From positions 1 through 64,000 of the forward strand of contig NZ_CP024638.1 of assembly GCF_009728735.1 (NCBI RefSeq): a stretch of 64,000 nt of DNA, in the 5' to 3' direction. The stretch comes from Pantoea phytobeneficialis (GTDB taxonomy: Bacteria; Pseudomonadota; Gammaproteobacteria; Enterobacterales; Enterobacteriaceae). Below are positions 9,157 through 18,751 of the stretch, one piece after another; position 1 is the stretch's first letter, and each line of letters begins with the position of its first letter. A model generated the notes under the pieces. That model made no database searches. It was not told the origin of the DNA and worked only from the letters and a program-made list of their open reading frames with translations. The position numbers were made by a program, and so were the translations under genes.

Positions 9157-10050
9157 ATGGTCAGTAATCTGGAAGTGAAGTGGTTTTATGATGTTATCGC
9201 TCTGGAAGAGACACGGAGCTTCACGTTAGCCGCTGAAAAGCGCAACATTTCCCAGTCTTCATTCAGCCGTCGTATTCAGTCGCTGGAATCAGCGATTGGC
9301 TTCGCCATTTTCGATCGCAGCGTTAATCCATTGCAACTTACCCGCCAGGGTAAAAGTTTTGTCGGCTACGCGCGCAATATGCTGGATGATATGGATTACC
9401 AACTGAATCGGATCAAAGGACTGGACAATTTCCGTCAGAGTATCAAATTCGACGCCGCTCCCTCACTGTCGGTTTTGTTGCTTCCGACGTTAATTGCCGG
9501 TTTTGCCGACAGCGCTGAAAGGATTCACTATGTCGAATCCATCAACGTGGATGAGGCGGTATATAACCTCAAAGAAGGGAAAAGCGACTTTATCCTGACC
9601 TTCTACAACGAAGAGTTTATGAATTACCCCTTTATCCACCACAAAATATTCGATTCATTTTTGCATCTGGTTTCACCCTGTGATGTTGATGGCAGACCGT
9701 TGTTTCGGCTCAACGACGGCGGGTTGCCATTGATGAAATATGCCAACGACAGTTATATGGGACGTCAGGTGAATCAGGTGATCGATAAAATCCCTGACAA
9801 TACCTTTACCCTCAGCTTCGTCTCCTCGATGAGTGAGTTGCTTAAACGTATGATTGTAAACGGGCATGGGGTGGGGTGGCTGCCGCAATATTCGATTCAG
9901 CGTGAACTACGTGAGGGCAAGCTGATGATTCTGGATGGCACCTTGTCGTTACCGATCTCGGCCTATGTGTATCGGTCGGGCGCGAGGCTGAATCTGGCGG
10001 CGGAACGTTTTTGGCAACATATTAAATCGCAGAATATCCGGGTAAATTAA
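9157..10050 (+). CDS. LysR-family regulator, HypT/YjiE-like
   Basis: A LysR-type transcription factor: N-terminal winged helix-turn-helix (about 10-65, with SFTLAAEKRNISQSSFSRRI) and a substrate-domain C-terminus. The sequence resembles E. coli HypT (YjiE), the hypochlorite-responsive regulator, especially SFVSSMSELLKRM, GVGWLPQYSIQ and LAAERFW. HypT uses methionine oxidation to switch on methionine/cysteine synthesis and repress iron uptake; whether this copy does so is not shown. The ATG at 9157 is preferred (GAGA nine bases before it); a GTG five codons upstream is the alternative. Its stop overlaps the stop of the convergent Fic remnant. Confidence 0.85.
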   Translation: MVSNLEVKWFYDVIALEETRSFTLAAEKRNISQSSFSRRIQSLESAIGFAIFDRSVNPLQLTRQGKSFVGYARNMLDDMDYQLNRIKGLDNFRQSIKFDAAPSLSVLLLPTLIAGFADSAERIHYVESINVDEAVYNLKEGKSDFILTFYNEEFMNYPFIHHKIFDSFLHLVSPCDVDGRPLFRLNDGGLPLMKYANDSYMGRQVNQVIDKIPDNTFTLSFVSSMSELLKRMIVNGHGVGWLPQYSIQRELREGKLMILDGTLSLPISAYVYRSGARLNLAAERFWQHIKSQNIRVN

Positions 10051-10805
10051 TCATTGTCGTATTTTTTTACACGATATGAGAAATATGACTCCTTTTTATA
10101 TATTCGTTGTACTTCAGGAACATCCAGACTTTCATACGTCACATCATCTTTATCGAGGCCGTCTAATCCTTTTATTCCGCCAATCATTTTAGGCCAATCA
10201 TTTCGGCTTGAAATTTCAACGATTAATGGATTCAAATATTTATCAAGATGGCCTTTAGAAGGCTCCGCTATTTCTTCACTAAGCGCACTTAGATATTCAT
10301 CTTTGTTGGTCTTCCCCTAATCTATTGAGAAGCCAGCCCGATATGAAAGTTCCATAAAAACAAGAAGTAATGTTCGCCCATTGCCATCGAGTAAGGGATG
10401 TGCAAAAGCTAATGCCCCCATCACTTCCCCTGGCTTATTTTTAAAACCATCTTGATTTGAAGCCAGGCGTAAAACGTAGTCAATTGCAGGTCGGATATAA
10501 TAGGGGTGTTCGAAAGTGGTATGTCGAGGATTTTCTGGAGAACCTTTAAAAACTGCCAGATGGGGAACTAATGCATTTCTGTCTTTACCTGCCCAAGGGT
10601 AAAAGCCAGAAAACAGGATCTCATGAACCTTCAGTACATCATCATAATCAATGACTTCGAGACTAGCCAGGTAATCCAGCGCATCTTCAATACTTGATTC
10701 AAAAGCCAGATGTTCTGATTCCTTAACTTCATTTGGATTTTTCAATCCTAACGAGTTCTGTAAGTAACCAGCAGTGTTGAAATCACCAAAAGGATCGAAT
10801 GTCAT
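10047..10805 (-). pseudogene. Fic-family AMP-transferase gene interrupted by an in-frame amber codon
   Basis: The frame encodes a Fic domain protein with HPLLDGNGRT (residues about 143-152; canonical HPFx[D/E]GNGRxxR) and an N-terminal region WAGKDRNA/EHPYYIRPA typical of Fic/Doc toxins, which transfer AMP or other nucleotides to target hydroxyls. TAG at 10317-10319 stops it after AGFSID (162 residues), but the same frame continues for 89 more residues (GKTNKDEYLSALSEEIAEP...) exactly like the normal tail, in which the TAG position is usually Trp (IDW). This points to a single TGG to TAG change. The motif also lacks the second Arg. It overlaps the upstream partner gene by 4 bases (ATGA). It is either a recent pseudogene or a truncated Fic; the Fic loop itself lies before the stop. 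Confidence 0.75.
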
Positions 10806-11065
10806 GCATTCAGATTCTTACCAGCATCTCTTTTTTCTCTGAGATAATCTGCCTGGATGGAAAGAGTCTCCGATTTTGTGAGGACGCCTTTACGTTTTAA
10901 ATTCACAAGCATCTGTTCCACAGTGTCCAGTTCGACGGTATCACCAGCAAGACGTGTTATCGCTACAGCCATTCTGCTGGTATCGTCGCGACTTGCAGAA
11001 ACATGGTGAGCTGCTGCAAGGTTACGTACTTTATTTTCTACAGTTAAGTAAGCTGTTTTAGGCAT
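10802..11065 (-). CDS. putative partner/antitoxin of the Fic protein
   Basis: A small helical protein, 87 residues from the ATG at 11065, translationally coupled to the Fic gene by an ATGA overlap. Position and size suggest the antitoxin of a Fic toxin-antitoxin pair; an obvious [S/T]xxxE[G/N] inhibitory motif was not found, so the role is inferred from context. The frame stays open to a GTG at 11185 (127 residues), but that GTG lies next to a palindromic repeat unit and has no ribosome site, so the shorter form is preferred with moderate confidence. Confidence 0.6.
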   Translation of the reverse strand: MPKTAYLTVENKVRNLAAAHHVSASRDDTSRMAVAITRLAGDTVELDTVEQMLVNLKRKGVLTKSETLSIQADYLREKRDAGKNLNA

Positions 11066-11160
11066 GAGCAAGACCGCTGGTATCTTGATAATTTTAACAT
11101 GCCCCAGCTGGGCTGTCTTTAAAATTGGGCCATTTCGCCAATCCTTATGGAGATGTGATT

Positions 11161-11183
11161 GTAGCGGCGCGATGTAACGCGCC
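11161..11183. repeat. palindromic intergenic repeat, unit 1
   Basis: A variant unit (GTAGCGGCGCGATGTAACGC plus GCC) of the family whose consensus core is GCGCGATTTATCGCGC. It lies between the Fic partner gene and the metallo-hydrolase gene. Confidence 0.6.
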
Positions 11184-11192
11184 ACCCACTCT

Positions 11193-12068
11193 TCACATCA
11201 CCGGTGACCAGAGGTCATAGTTGAGTGCGAAGCTATTGCCCTCGCGTACCACCTTACCGGTAGTTGGCAAGTTAAAATGCATTCCGCTGACGGCAAGGTT
11301 GTCACTGGCGGCGCGATCCAGCAGTTTGCTGCGAACCTGCGCGGCAGCGGCGGGATCGCTGTCAAACGCGATGGTGACCTCAGGTTGTGTCACCTGGATA
11401 TGCGGGAAATGCACAATGTCACCCCAAATCAACAATGATGCTTTCTCATCCCCGAGCAGATAGCCGCTGTGTCCCGGCGTATGCCCAAACAGCGGGACGG
11501 CCTGAATGCCCGGTAAAATCGCTTCCTCGCGAAAAGGCACCAACTGCTGGTCGTAAGCGCCAAACGCATTACGCGCCAGCTCAAAATAGGGACGAAACCC
11601 ATCCGGGGCGCTGGCCGCAATGGTTTCATCACGCCAGAACGCTAACTCCTTTTCATGCACAAACAACTGTTGCACATGACGAAATAGCGGCGTCTGCAAA
11701 GGCCCAGCGAGGCCACCAATATGGTCAGGATGGGCGTGGGTCAGCAAAATGGTGTCAATCTGGAGTGGGTCGATCCCTGCTGCCGCCAGCGCCACCGGCA
11801 ATCTGCCTCCCCAGCCTTTAATTCCGCCAGCACCGCTGTCGATCAGGATGGTACGCTGCGCGGTCTGAACCACATAAACGTTGATGTTGATGCGCGGGGC
11901 GACCGGTGCACCGCGTCGCTGGAGTAACGCTTCAGCTCTTGAGCCATCAATGCCCGACAACAACTCAAAGGAAACATCGAGATAGCCATCACTCAGCATG
12001 GTGACGAGCATATCGCCGACTTGTTTACGATTAATTGCCGGTGCCTGCCAGTTGGGTTGCATATTCAT
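11193..12068 (-). CDS. metallo-beta-lactamase-fold hydrolase
   Basis: A 291-residue cytoplasmic MBL-fold protein with the full metal site: HAHPDH (111-116), a His in GHTPGH (195-200) and WGD (215-217), plus GMHFN near the C-terminus. The order and length match the methyl-parathion-hydrolase/AHL-lactonase-like branch, whose members open lactones or organophosphates; the natural substrate is unknown. It lies 27 bases downstream of a quinone-oxidoreductase-like gene in the same direction and may share its transcript. An ATG two codons in is an alternative start. Confidence 0.85.
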   Translation of the reverse strand: MNMQPNWQAPAINRKQVGDMLVTMLSDGYLDVSFELLSGIDGSRAEALLQRRGAPVAPRININVYVVQTAQRTILIDSGAGGIKGWGGRLPVALAAAGIDPLQIDTILLTHAHPDHIGGLAGPLQTPLFRHVQQLFVHEKELAFWRDETIAASAPDGFRPYFELARNAFGAYDQQLVPFREEAILPGIQAVPLFGHTPGHSGYLLGDEKASLLIWGDIVHFPHIQVTQPEVTIAFDSDPAAAAQVRSKLLDRAASDNLAVSGMHFNLPTTGKVVREGNSFALNYDLWSPVM

Positions 12069-12095
12069 TCGGTACTCCCTGATTTCAGTGTTTTT

Positions 12096-13085
12096 TCAGA
12101 TAGTCACAACAATCTTGCCCACCTGACCGTTCGCTTCCATATAGCGATGGGCTTCTGCAATCTCATCGAGACTGAAGGTTTTATCAATCCAGGGTTGCAG
12201 CTTGCCGCTACGTAACCCCTCAAGCACGAAGGATTTTGCACGCGCCAGTCTTTCTGCATCAGTCGTGATTTCAAACAGTTCATAACCGCACAGCGTGAGG
12301 TGTTTACCAAGAATATCAAATACCGGGACAACCATATCGCGACTGTCGAGTGCGCCATACTGGAAAAACATCCCCTGGGATGCCATCACCTGAGTCAGTT
12401 TTGCCACATCCGGGCCGCCGACAGGATCGAAAACGATGTGCGCTCCTTGTCCTGCGGTGGCCTGCTGAAGTTCCGCTACCATATCCTGCTCGTCGGTAGC
12501 GATCACCGCCGCCGCACCTGCCTTTAACAACATCTCTCTTTTTTCGCTGGTACGGGTCAGGGCGATCGGTTTGGCACCGAGCATATTGCTAATCTGGATT
12601 GCTGCCAATCCGACGCTGCTGGATGCCGCACGAATAATGACGTTCTGGCCCGCCTGCACATTACCGAATTCCACCAGCGCGCCATAGGCAGTGACATACA
12701 TCATCCAACTGGCCGCTGCGGTGGCGAAAGAGAGATTCTCAGGGTGTTTTACCAGGGCGTGAACCGGGGCATTAACGACCTCGCCATACATACCATATTC
12801 GTTGAACATGAAAGAAGGTATGACGCTGACGGCATCACCTGGGTGAAATTCCGTGACGTTGTCACCAGCGGCCACAACCACACCGGCAGCTTCATAGCCA
12901 AGGCGGGCCGGGAACACCGGGTCAATAACGTACTGACCGTTGCGGTACATGATCTCGGCGCGGTTTAACCCAATCGCGTGAACACGAATTTGCACCTCAT
13001 CAGCCGCGGGAGCAGGGACCTGCTCATTGATGATTTCCAACACGTCCGGTCCCCCGGTGCGGTTAAACCTGACAACTTTAGACAT
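12096..13085 (-). CDS. MDR-family oxidoreductase (quinone oxidoreductase-like)
   Basis: A 329-residue medium-chain dehydrogenase/reductase with a GroES-like N-terminus, GLNRAEIMYRNGQY, and a NADPH-binding Rossmann domain (about 120-260). The zinc-site His of true alcohol dehydrogenases is replaced (GYEAAGVV) and there is no four-Cys structural site, so it should be zinc-independent, reducing quinones or enones with NADPH. It sits between a LysR gene and the MBL hydrolase in one direction, so a small detoxification operon is likely. Confidence 0.85.
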   Translation of the reverse strand: MSKVVRFNRTGGPDVLEIINEQVPAPAADEVQIRVHAIGLNRAEIMYRNGQYVIDPVFPARLGYEAAGVVVAAGDNVTEFHPGDAVSVIPSFMFNEYGMYGEVVNAPVHALVKHPENLSFATAAASWMMYVTAYGALVEFGNVQAGQNVIIRAASSSVGLAAIQISNMLGAKPIALTRTSEKREMLLKAGAAAVIATDEQDMVAELQQATAGQGAHIVFDPVGGPDVAKLTQVMASQGMFFQYGALDSRDMVVPVFDILGKHLTLCGYELFEITTDAERLARAKSFVLEGLRSGKLQPWIDKTFSLDEIAEAHRYMEANGQVGKIVVTI

Positions 13086-13170
13086 TTTCAGACCTCGTAA
13101 TTAAGTGGCGTAGCCAATTACTCTACGGGGTGACTGACGTGGCAAAAATGTTTGTTCGGGAACTTCAGTG

Positions 13171-14088
13171 TTATTGGTTTGGTAACAATCCGCGTTGTTG
13201 GATGAACAGTTCACTGAACCAGTCGATAAAGACGCGCACTTTGGGGGCAAGATGGCGTTTGTCCGGGTACATAATCGACACCGGTTTAGCAACGCAAGGA
13301 TAATGCGGCAGTACGACCTTTAACGCCCCTAATGCGATATGCGGAGCCAGCGCGATACAACTGGCCTGGATGACTCCCAACCCCGCCAGCGCGCACGACA
13401 GCAAAATATCCGAGTTGTCTACCAACAGGTTGCTGGTGGGGCGATACGCGACTTCTTCACCCTCAACGATAAATCTCCACGCCATCACTTCGCGGCTATT
13501 TTCGCTGAAGAAATTCACCGCCTGATGTTGTGCCAGATCATCAAGCGTGTGTGGATCTCCGTGCTGTTGCAGGTAAGCCGGTGCGGCACAGGTCACCATC
13601 TTGATCTCACCCAGTCGTCTGGCGATAAAACTGGAATCCTGTAGTTCGCCAAGGCGAATCACACAATCGACGCCTTCGGCGATCAAGTCACTCCTTTTGT
13701 CTGACGATCCCAGTACCACCTCAATCTCAGGATAGCGGTTGATGAAGTTCGGCAGATGGGGGATGAGCAGCGTGTGGGCCAGCGCGAGCGGGACATCCAG
13801 CCGGAGTCGGCCACGAGGTGGTTGAGTGGCAGAGAAACTGGACATCATATCGTCCACATCGGTCAGCAGCAGTTTGGCGCGATGATAGAACGCATCACCT
13901 TCGTCGGTGACGTTGAGTTTACGGGTGGTACGATGTAACAGCTTTACCCCAAGTTCAGCTTCCAACTGCTGAATCGCTTTACTCACCGCAGGCCGGTGTA
14001 ATTGCAGGACATCGGCCGCTTTGGTGAAGCTGCCCAGCTCCACCACCTGGGTAAAGATCTGGATAAATTCGATCATATTGGCACGCAT
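13171..14088 (-). CDS. LysR-family transcriptional regulator
   Basis: A 305-residue LysR-type regulator. The N-terminal HTH (about 5-63) has SFTKAADVLQLHRPAVSKAI and LLHRTTRKLNVTDEG, typical of the DhcR/AaeR-like group that often governs adjacent oxidoreductases. It is upstream of the MDR oxidoreductase and MBL hydrolase on the same strand with an 85-base gap that could hold their promoter. The effector is unknown. An ATG four codons in (M5) is an alternative start. Confidence 0.9.
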   Translation of the reverse strand: MRANMIEFIQIFTQVVELGSFTKAADVLQLHRPAVSKAIQQLEAELGVKLLHRTTRKLNVTDEGDAFYHRAKLLLTDVDDMMSSFSATQPPRGRLRLDVPLALAHTLLIPHLPNFINRYPEIEVVLGSSDKRSDLIAEGVDCVIRLGELQDSSFIARRLGEIKMVTCAAPAYLQQHGDPHTLDDLAQHQAVNFFSENSREVMAWRFIVEGEEVAYRPTSNLLVDNSDILLSCALAGLGVIQASCIALAPHIALGALKVVLPHYPCVAKPVSIMYPDKRHLAPKVRVFIDWFSELFIQQRGLLPNQ

Positions 14089-14219
14089 GATTTAGCCTGG
14101 TCCTTGTGCGCTCAGCATTTGTCGCAATCTGGTGTTCACTTTGCCTCACTTCACGTTTTTGTCAGCCAGGCGTTGGGTAAATTCTGGGTGAACCAGAATC
14201 TCTGATAAGGGTATGTAAA

Positions 14220-14432
14220 ATGAAAAAAGTAACATTTAGCGCCCGTCCAAATCCAGCAGGGGTAACTAAAGCGATCCTTTCCGTGATGGCGGCAGAAGGT
14301 TGGGAATTACTCGATGCGCAACATGCCGCTGAGCCAGGCGAGATTGGTCAGTTAGATGATGTGACGGCTGAAAGGCTGAGAAAAGCCATTGAGGATGCGG
14401 CGGGGGATAAAGTGAAAATCGAGGAGGAGTAA
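14220..14432 (+). CDS. small acidic protein of unknown function
   Basis: A 70-residue protein with AAGGG upstream at good spacing. It is acidic towards its end (KVKIEEE) and soluble, with pattern LSVMAAEGWELLDAQ. I do not recognise a family. It stands alone between the divergent LysR gene and the facing exported-protein gene. Confidence 0.6.
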   Translation: MKKVTFSARPNPAGVTKAILSVMAAEGWELLDAQHAAEPGEIGQLDDVTAERLRKAIEDAAGDKVKIEEE

Positions 14433-14589
14433 GCTGATACGGCTTTCCTGACTTAATCTGTTTTCAGCGAAAGTCACATTACACATCCAATAAATTTCCT
14501 GTTGTGGTTATAAAAAGCGCACCAAATTGCCGATGTGCTTAAAGACGAAGGGATAACAGATATAAAAATCTCTGGTTGATCTCCGACTC

Positions 14590-14616
14590 CTCTCCCTGAC
14601 GACAGGTCAGGGAGAG
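14590..14616 (-). terminator. hairpin downstream of the exported-protein pair
   Basis: CTCTCCCTGAC and GTCAGGGAGAG form a perfect 11-bp stem with a 5-base loop ten bases after the stop codon of the second paralogue. A T run does not follow immediately, so strength is uncertain. Confidence 0.5.
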
Positions 14617-14625
14617 GGCTGATCA

Positions 14626-16554
14626 CTACGGCTTCACGCGATATTGCACGGTATAATCTGCATTGGCCGGAACCCATAGCATATTGCGGTAATAGCTGAC
14701 AGGGAAGCTCAGTTCATCACCATGCAACCTTTCACCGGCAGCAATTGGCAGATTCAACAGGTTAGCCTGCTGATTGATAAAACGCGCCAGATCGGCAGGC
14801 CACAAATATTGGCTGCCCCGCGTGACTTTAAACACCGGCAATGGACGTTTGCTCCCATCCGGTTGCGTTACCGTCACGTCAATTTCGGTTCCGGGTGCCA
14901 AATCACGCTCTGCGGTAATACCAGATTGTGCTGCATTCAGTTTCCACGCAGAGACGGTCTCCGGCTGGGGTGTGACCTGTTGCTCCAGGTTAAAGCCTTC
15001 GTCTTTATAGCGGTTAAAAACCCAAATCTTATTACGATATACACTTGCCAGTGGGCGAATCACGCCATTCTCATCTTTTTCGCCAATGCGTAACAAATCG
15101 CTGTTTTTATTCACATGTTCCGCAAGGGCTAATGGCCAGTGATATTGATTCAGCATGGTGGTATTGGCGTTATCAATCGTGACTTCTCCTGTCTCACGAG
15201 GAGGGCAGTGATCACAGGCTTTTCCGGTTCCCCAGCCAAACGTGGTTGTTGACCCAGGTAAAGTGTATCCAGAGAGTGTTTTCCCGGTATCAGAAAAATC
15301 CATCATATAGGAGAGATCATAATGGAATACTTTTCCCTCAACCCCAATAGATAATACGCGGTCTTGTACGGAAATATCAGCATCTTCCAGCCGGTTATAA
15401 TCATGATGAAAGGAAAACAGTACATGGTTTAGCGCCCCGTTGGGCGGCAACAGAAATACGCGTAGCTCATTTGCCAAAAATGGTTGGTCCAGTACGTATG
15501 CCCAGCCGCTGGCCGCATCAAAGAGGATTTTTTTAATACCCGCATCCAGGCGAATCTGTTTAATCGTCTTACCTTCAGATTTAGTCACCCAATTCAGGGT
15601 GCCATTCTCATCCCAGGCATAGAAAATATCCCGTCCAGGTGGCAGGGCCAGATCCAGAGCCGCATTCATCTCTTTGACCCATGCCAGCTCAAATGGAGAA
15701 ACACTATTGAACAGATTAAGTTTGAATAGTTTGTTCTTCGCCACACCAAAGACAGTTTTACCGTCATCCGAGGTGAGCGTAAGCGTTTTTTGCAAGGTTC
15801 CATCTGCCAGCGCAGGCGGCAATACATCCTCACTGATAATGGTACCGCTGGTTAAGTCCACCACGTAGAAATGCGTGTCGCTTTGCAGATAGAGTTGGCG
15901 CTCATCACTGCTGATCACCTGAGCCAGCACGATACTGTCAAAGCGGATTTCATGCCAGTTTTTGCTACTACCATCAAGGGACGTTTGCGTCAGCCAGGAA
16001 CGGTTGCCATCCTTTCTGGTGCCATATACCGCGTTATTTTTTTCAGATATGCGCAAAGGCGTGGTAAATCCGCATTGGGTGATAGCCTTATTCTGGCATT
16101 CGGTTCTTAACAATAATTCCGGTTGTTCACCCTGTGGAGAGAGGCGATAAATCACCAGTTCCTCATAAGTACCATCTGGAGATGAAATCGAAGGTTGCTT
16201 GCCGTATTGGTTTGCCAGATACATATTGGTATCGGAACCTAACGTGGATGAACGGGACAGGATGTGATTGCGATATCCTTCTGCGCTTGCCAGCGTTACT
16301 TTCTCTACCGGATTGTTACGCGAAGTTTTATACAGGCTATCACTGACCTCATTAAGAATGTAATTTGTTCCTTGTGGCGTGATAAAAATTCTGGAGATTC
16401 GTTCCTTGTCAGAAGTGAATACCTCCCATTTGTCTTTATAATGCGGTGGTTCAGCAGTGACGGAGGCCCATGTGTTCGAAGCAAGGGTGAGAGAAGATAG
16501 CAATAATGTGCGGTAAAGCAAACTTGTTGATGCGTGGGAAATCCGGGTTTTCAT
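14626..16554 (-). CDS. exported ~640-residue protein, paralogue B (unknown function)
   Basis: A 642-residue protein with a clear Sec signal peptide (MKTRIS... LLLSSLTLASNTWAS, cleavage near 30) and no further membrane span, so periplasmic or secreted. The middle (about 60-430) is made of short beta-strand units with W/Y-rich blades such as FELAWVKEM and ASGWAYVLD, suggestive of a beta-propeller. A CDHC pair sits near 450, followed by TIDNANTTMLNQYHWPLALA and a C-terminal domain ending RNMLWVPAN. It is a close paralogue of the gene upstream of it (C-terminal third roughly 70 percent identical by eye), 83 bases away, so this is a tandem duplication. I do not recognise a family. Confidence 0.75.
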   Translation of the reverse strand: MKTRISHASTSLLYRTLLLSSLTLASNTWASVTAEPPHYKDKWEVFTSDKERISRIFITPQGTNYILNEVSDSLYKTSRNNPVEKVTLASAEGYRNHILSRSSTLGSDTNMYLANQYGKQPSISSPDGTYEELVIYRLSPQGEQPELLLRTECQNKAITQCGFTTPLRISEKNNAVYGTRKDGNRSWLTQTSLDGSSKNWHEIRFDSIVLAQVISSDERQLYLQSDTHFYVVDLTSGTIISEDVLPPALADGTLQKTLTLTSDDGKTVFGVAKNKLFKLNLFNSVSPFELAWVKEMNAALDLALPPGRDIFYAWDENGTLNWVTKSEGKTIKQIRLDAGIKKILFDAASGWAYVLDQPFLANELRVFLLPPNGALNHVLFSFHHDYNRLEDADISVQDRVLSIGVEGKVFHYDLSYMMDFSDTGKTLSGYTLPGSTTTFGWGTGKACDHCPPRETGEVTIDNANTTMLNQYHWPLALAEHVNKNSDLLRIGEKDENGVIRPLASVYRNKIWVFNRYKDEGFNLEQQVTPQPETVSAWKLNAAQSGITAERDLAPGTEIDVTVTQPDGSKRPLPVFKVTRGSQYLWPADLARFINQQANLLNLPIAAGERLHGDELSFPVSYYRNMLWVPANADYTVQYRVKP

Positions 16555-16637
16555 AATAAGTAAGGTCCATTATTTATAGTTCTTGCGAGGAAATATTTGA
16601 TCCGGATGAAAAGTCGGTCAGCAGGATCAAATAAGGG

Positions 16638-18569
16638 TTACGGTTTTATGCTATATTGCAGCGTATAACTCTCATTAGCAGGAACCCACAACATATTGCG
16701 GTAATGGCTGGAGGGAAATGTCAGCGCATCGCCACTCAGCCTTTCACCTGCGGCGATGGGCAGATCAAGTAGACTCGCCTGGCGATTGATAAATCGGGCG
16801 AGATCGGCGGGCCAGAAGTATTTGCTACTGCGCGAAACTGTAAAGTCAGGCAGCCGGCGTTTGCTGCCGTTGGGCAGGGTCACGCTAAGTTCAATTTTGC
16901 TGCCGATCGCCAGATTACGCTCCGCCGTGATACCGGGCTGGAGAGGATTCAGTTTCCATGAGGAGACTATTTCAGGTTGTGGTGTAACCTTGTTAGCCAG
17001 AATATATCGGTATTGCTTATAGAAATCTAATATCCATATTTTATTGCGGTACTCGCTCGCTATCGGTCGAATGATTCCGTCCTCGTCCATTTCCCCAATG
17101 CGAATAAGATCACTATTTTTATTGACATTTTCCGCCAGGAGCAATGGCCAGTGATATTGATTCAGCAAGGTCGTATTGGCGTTATCAATAGTCACGGTGC
17201 CTGTTTCTTGTGGACACCACAGGCTACAATCTTCGCCAATTTCCCAGCTAAACCTGGTGGTGGTGCCAGGTAGACCATACCCTGTCAGATTCTTACCACT
17301 GTCTGTATAATCCATTATGCCGCTTAAATCGAAATAATAGACTTTGCTTTCGACAGCGATGGATAAAATATTATTTTTTAAATTAATATCTGAATCCATC
17401 AGTGAGGCATAATCAGCACTGAATCTGAATATAGCATCGTGAATTGCCCCACTGGGTGACAACAGTGAAACGGTCAGTTGGGCACCAGGCAGTTTACGAT
17501 ACATCACATACGCCCAACCGCTCACAGGATCGAATTGCATTTTCCTGATGTTGTCATTCATGTCGCGTTTTTTTGAGGTATTCCCTTCTGTTTTGGTTAC
17601 CCAGCGTAATTCGCCTTTCGCATCCCAGGCATAAATTACATCCCGATTTGGCGGCAGGGCGATGTCCTGAATTTCGGCCATTTCTTTGACCCATGCCAGT
17701 TCAAACGGGGATGTGCCATTAAAAATATTCAGCCTGAATAATTGGTTGCCCGTCGCGCCAAATGCCGTGCTCCCGTTGTCGCTCCTAAGAGAAAGGGGTG
17801 TTGCTGGCGGGTTTTCTGCCAGTGAGGGGGGTAACTCACCCTGAGTAGTAATGTTCCCGCTATCCAGATCAACAATATAGAAATGTGAATTGCTTTGCAG
17901 ATAGAGTTGGTGGTCATCTGCACTGATGATCTGACCGGTCACGACAGTATCAAAACGGATTTCGGGCCAGCTTTTATTACCGCCATCCAGTGCGGTTTGC
18001 ATAAGCCAGGAGTGATTCCCATCCCTTCTGACACTATAAATGGCGCTGTTCTTCTCTGACACCAGCAACGGAACGGTAAATTGGCAATCGCTTAATTCCG
18101 GATTCTGGCAGTCGGACTGGTGTAATAACTCCAGTTGATCTCCCGCTGGAGTCAGGCGGAAAATCTCCAGCGACTTCATCTGTTCCGGAGCGCCCTGAGA
18201 ATAAGGGGCATAGGTCGAGTTTGGCAGATAGAGTCTATCATCGTAACCTAATGTCGCTTTATCGGCTCTCAGGGTTCTTTTGAACCCTGTCTCATCAGGA
18301 ACCGTTATCTCTTGCACTGGTGAATTGCGTGAGACTTTATAAATAACTTTACTGTAGTGATTGAGAATATAATCAACCCCTGTGCGCGTGCTAAATTGGC
18401 GGGAAATTCGTTCATAATCAGACGTGGTGATTTCCCATTTTTCTTTATAAGGAAGCAGATTGCCTTCTATTACCGCTTGAGCTTCACCAACATAGGTAAG
18501 TGAAGCTAACGCTAAGGTGCTGTAGATAAAGCCGGAAGAGAGTGGTGAGTGAAACACCCTGGATTTCAT
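16638..18569 (-). CDS. exported ~640-residue protein, paralogue A (unknown function)
   Basis: A 643-residue exported protein with an N-terminal signal peptide (about 1-32, ending GEAQA) and the same beta-strand-rich body and C-terminus as its downstream paralogue (TIDNANTTLLNQYHWPLLLA, RNKIW, RNMLWVPAN). The cysteine pair is CSLWC instead of CDHC. It has its own AAGGGA ribosome site. Two adjacent copies with diverged N-terminal halves suggest duplication followed by specialisation, as in secreted factors. The region between it and the 1070-aa gene carries a palindromic repeat unit. Function unknown. Confidence 0.75.
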   Translation of the reverse strand: MKSRVFHSPLSSGFIYSTLALASLTYVGEAQAVIEGNLLPYKEKWEITTSDYERISRQFSTRTGVDYILNHYSKVIYKVSRNSPVQEITVPDETGFKRTLRADKATLGYDDRLYLPNSTYAPYSQGAPEQMKSLEIFRLTPAGDQLELLHQSDCQNPELSDCQFTVPLLVSEKNSAIYSVRRDGNHSWLMQTALDGGNKSWPEIRFDTVVTGQIISADDHQLYLQSNSHFYIVDLDSGNITTQGELPPSLAENPPATPLSLRSDNGSTAFGATGNQLFRLNIFNGTSPFELAWVKEMAEIQDIALPPNRDVIYAWDAKGELRWVTKTEGNTSKKRDMNDNIRKMQFDPVSGWAYVMYRKLPGAQLTVSLLSPSGAIHDAIFRFSADYASLMDSDINLKNNILSIAVESKVYYFDLSGIMDYTDSGKNLTGYGLPGTTTRFSWEIGEDCSLWCPQETGTVTIDNANTTLLNQYHWPLLLAENVNKNSDLIRIGEMDEDGIIRPIASEYRNKIWILDFYKQYRYILANKVTPQPEIVSSWKLNPLQPGITAERNLAIGSKIELSVTLPNGSKRRLPDFTVSRSSKYFWPADLARFINRQASLLDLPIAAGERLSGDALTFPSSHYRNMLWVPANESYTLQYSIKP

Positions 18570-18751
18570 ATTGAATCCCTTTTTAATGGTAGATATGTGA
18601 GGCGCTGATGTTGTCGTGGAGATAAATATGATCTTTTATTCGGAAGGAATTTTACCTCTGAGCGTTTCGTGTCAACTTGATATTAGAGTGATTTATCGCT
18701 GAAATCAGCTTTATCACAGTAGCGCTGCTACGTTATCACGACTGCGCAAAA

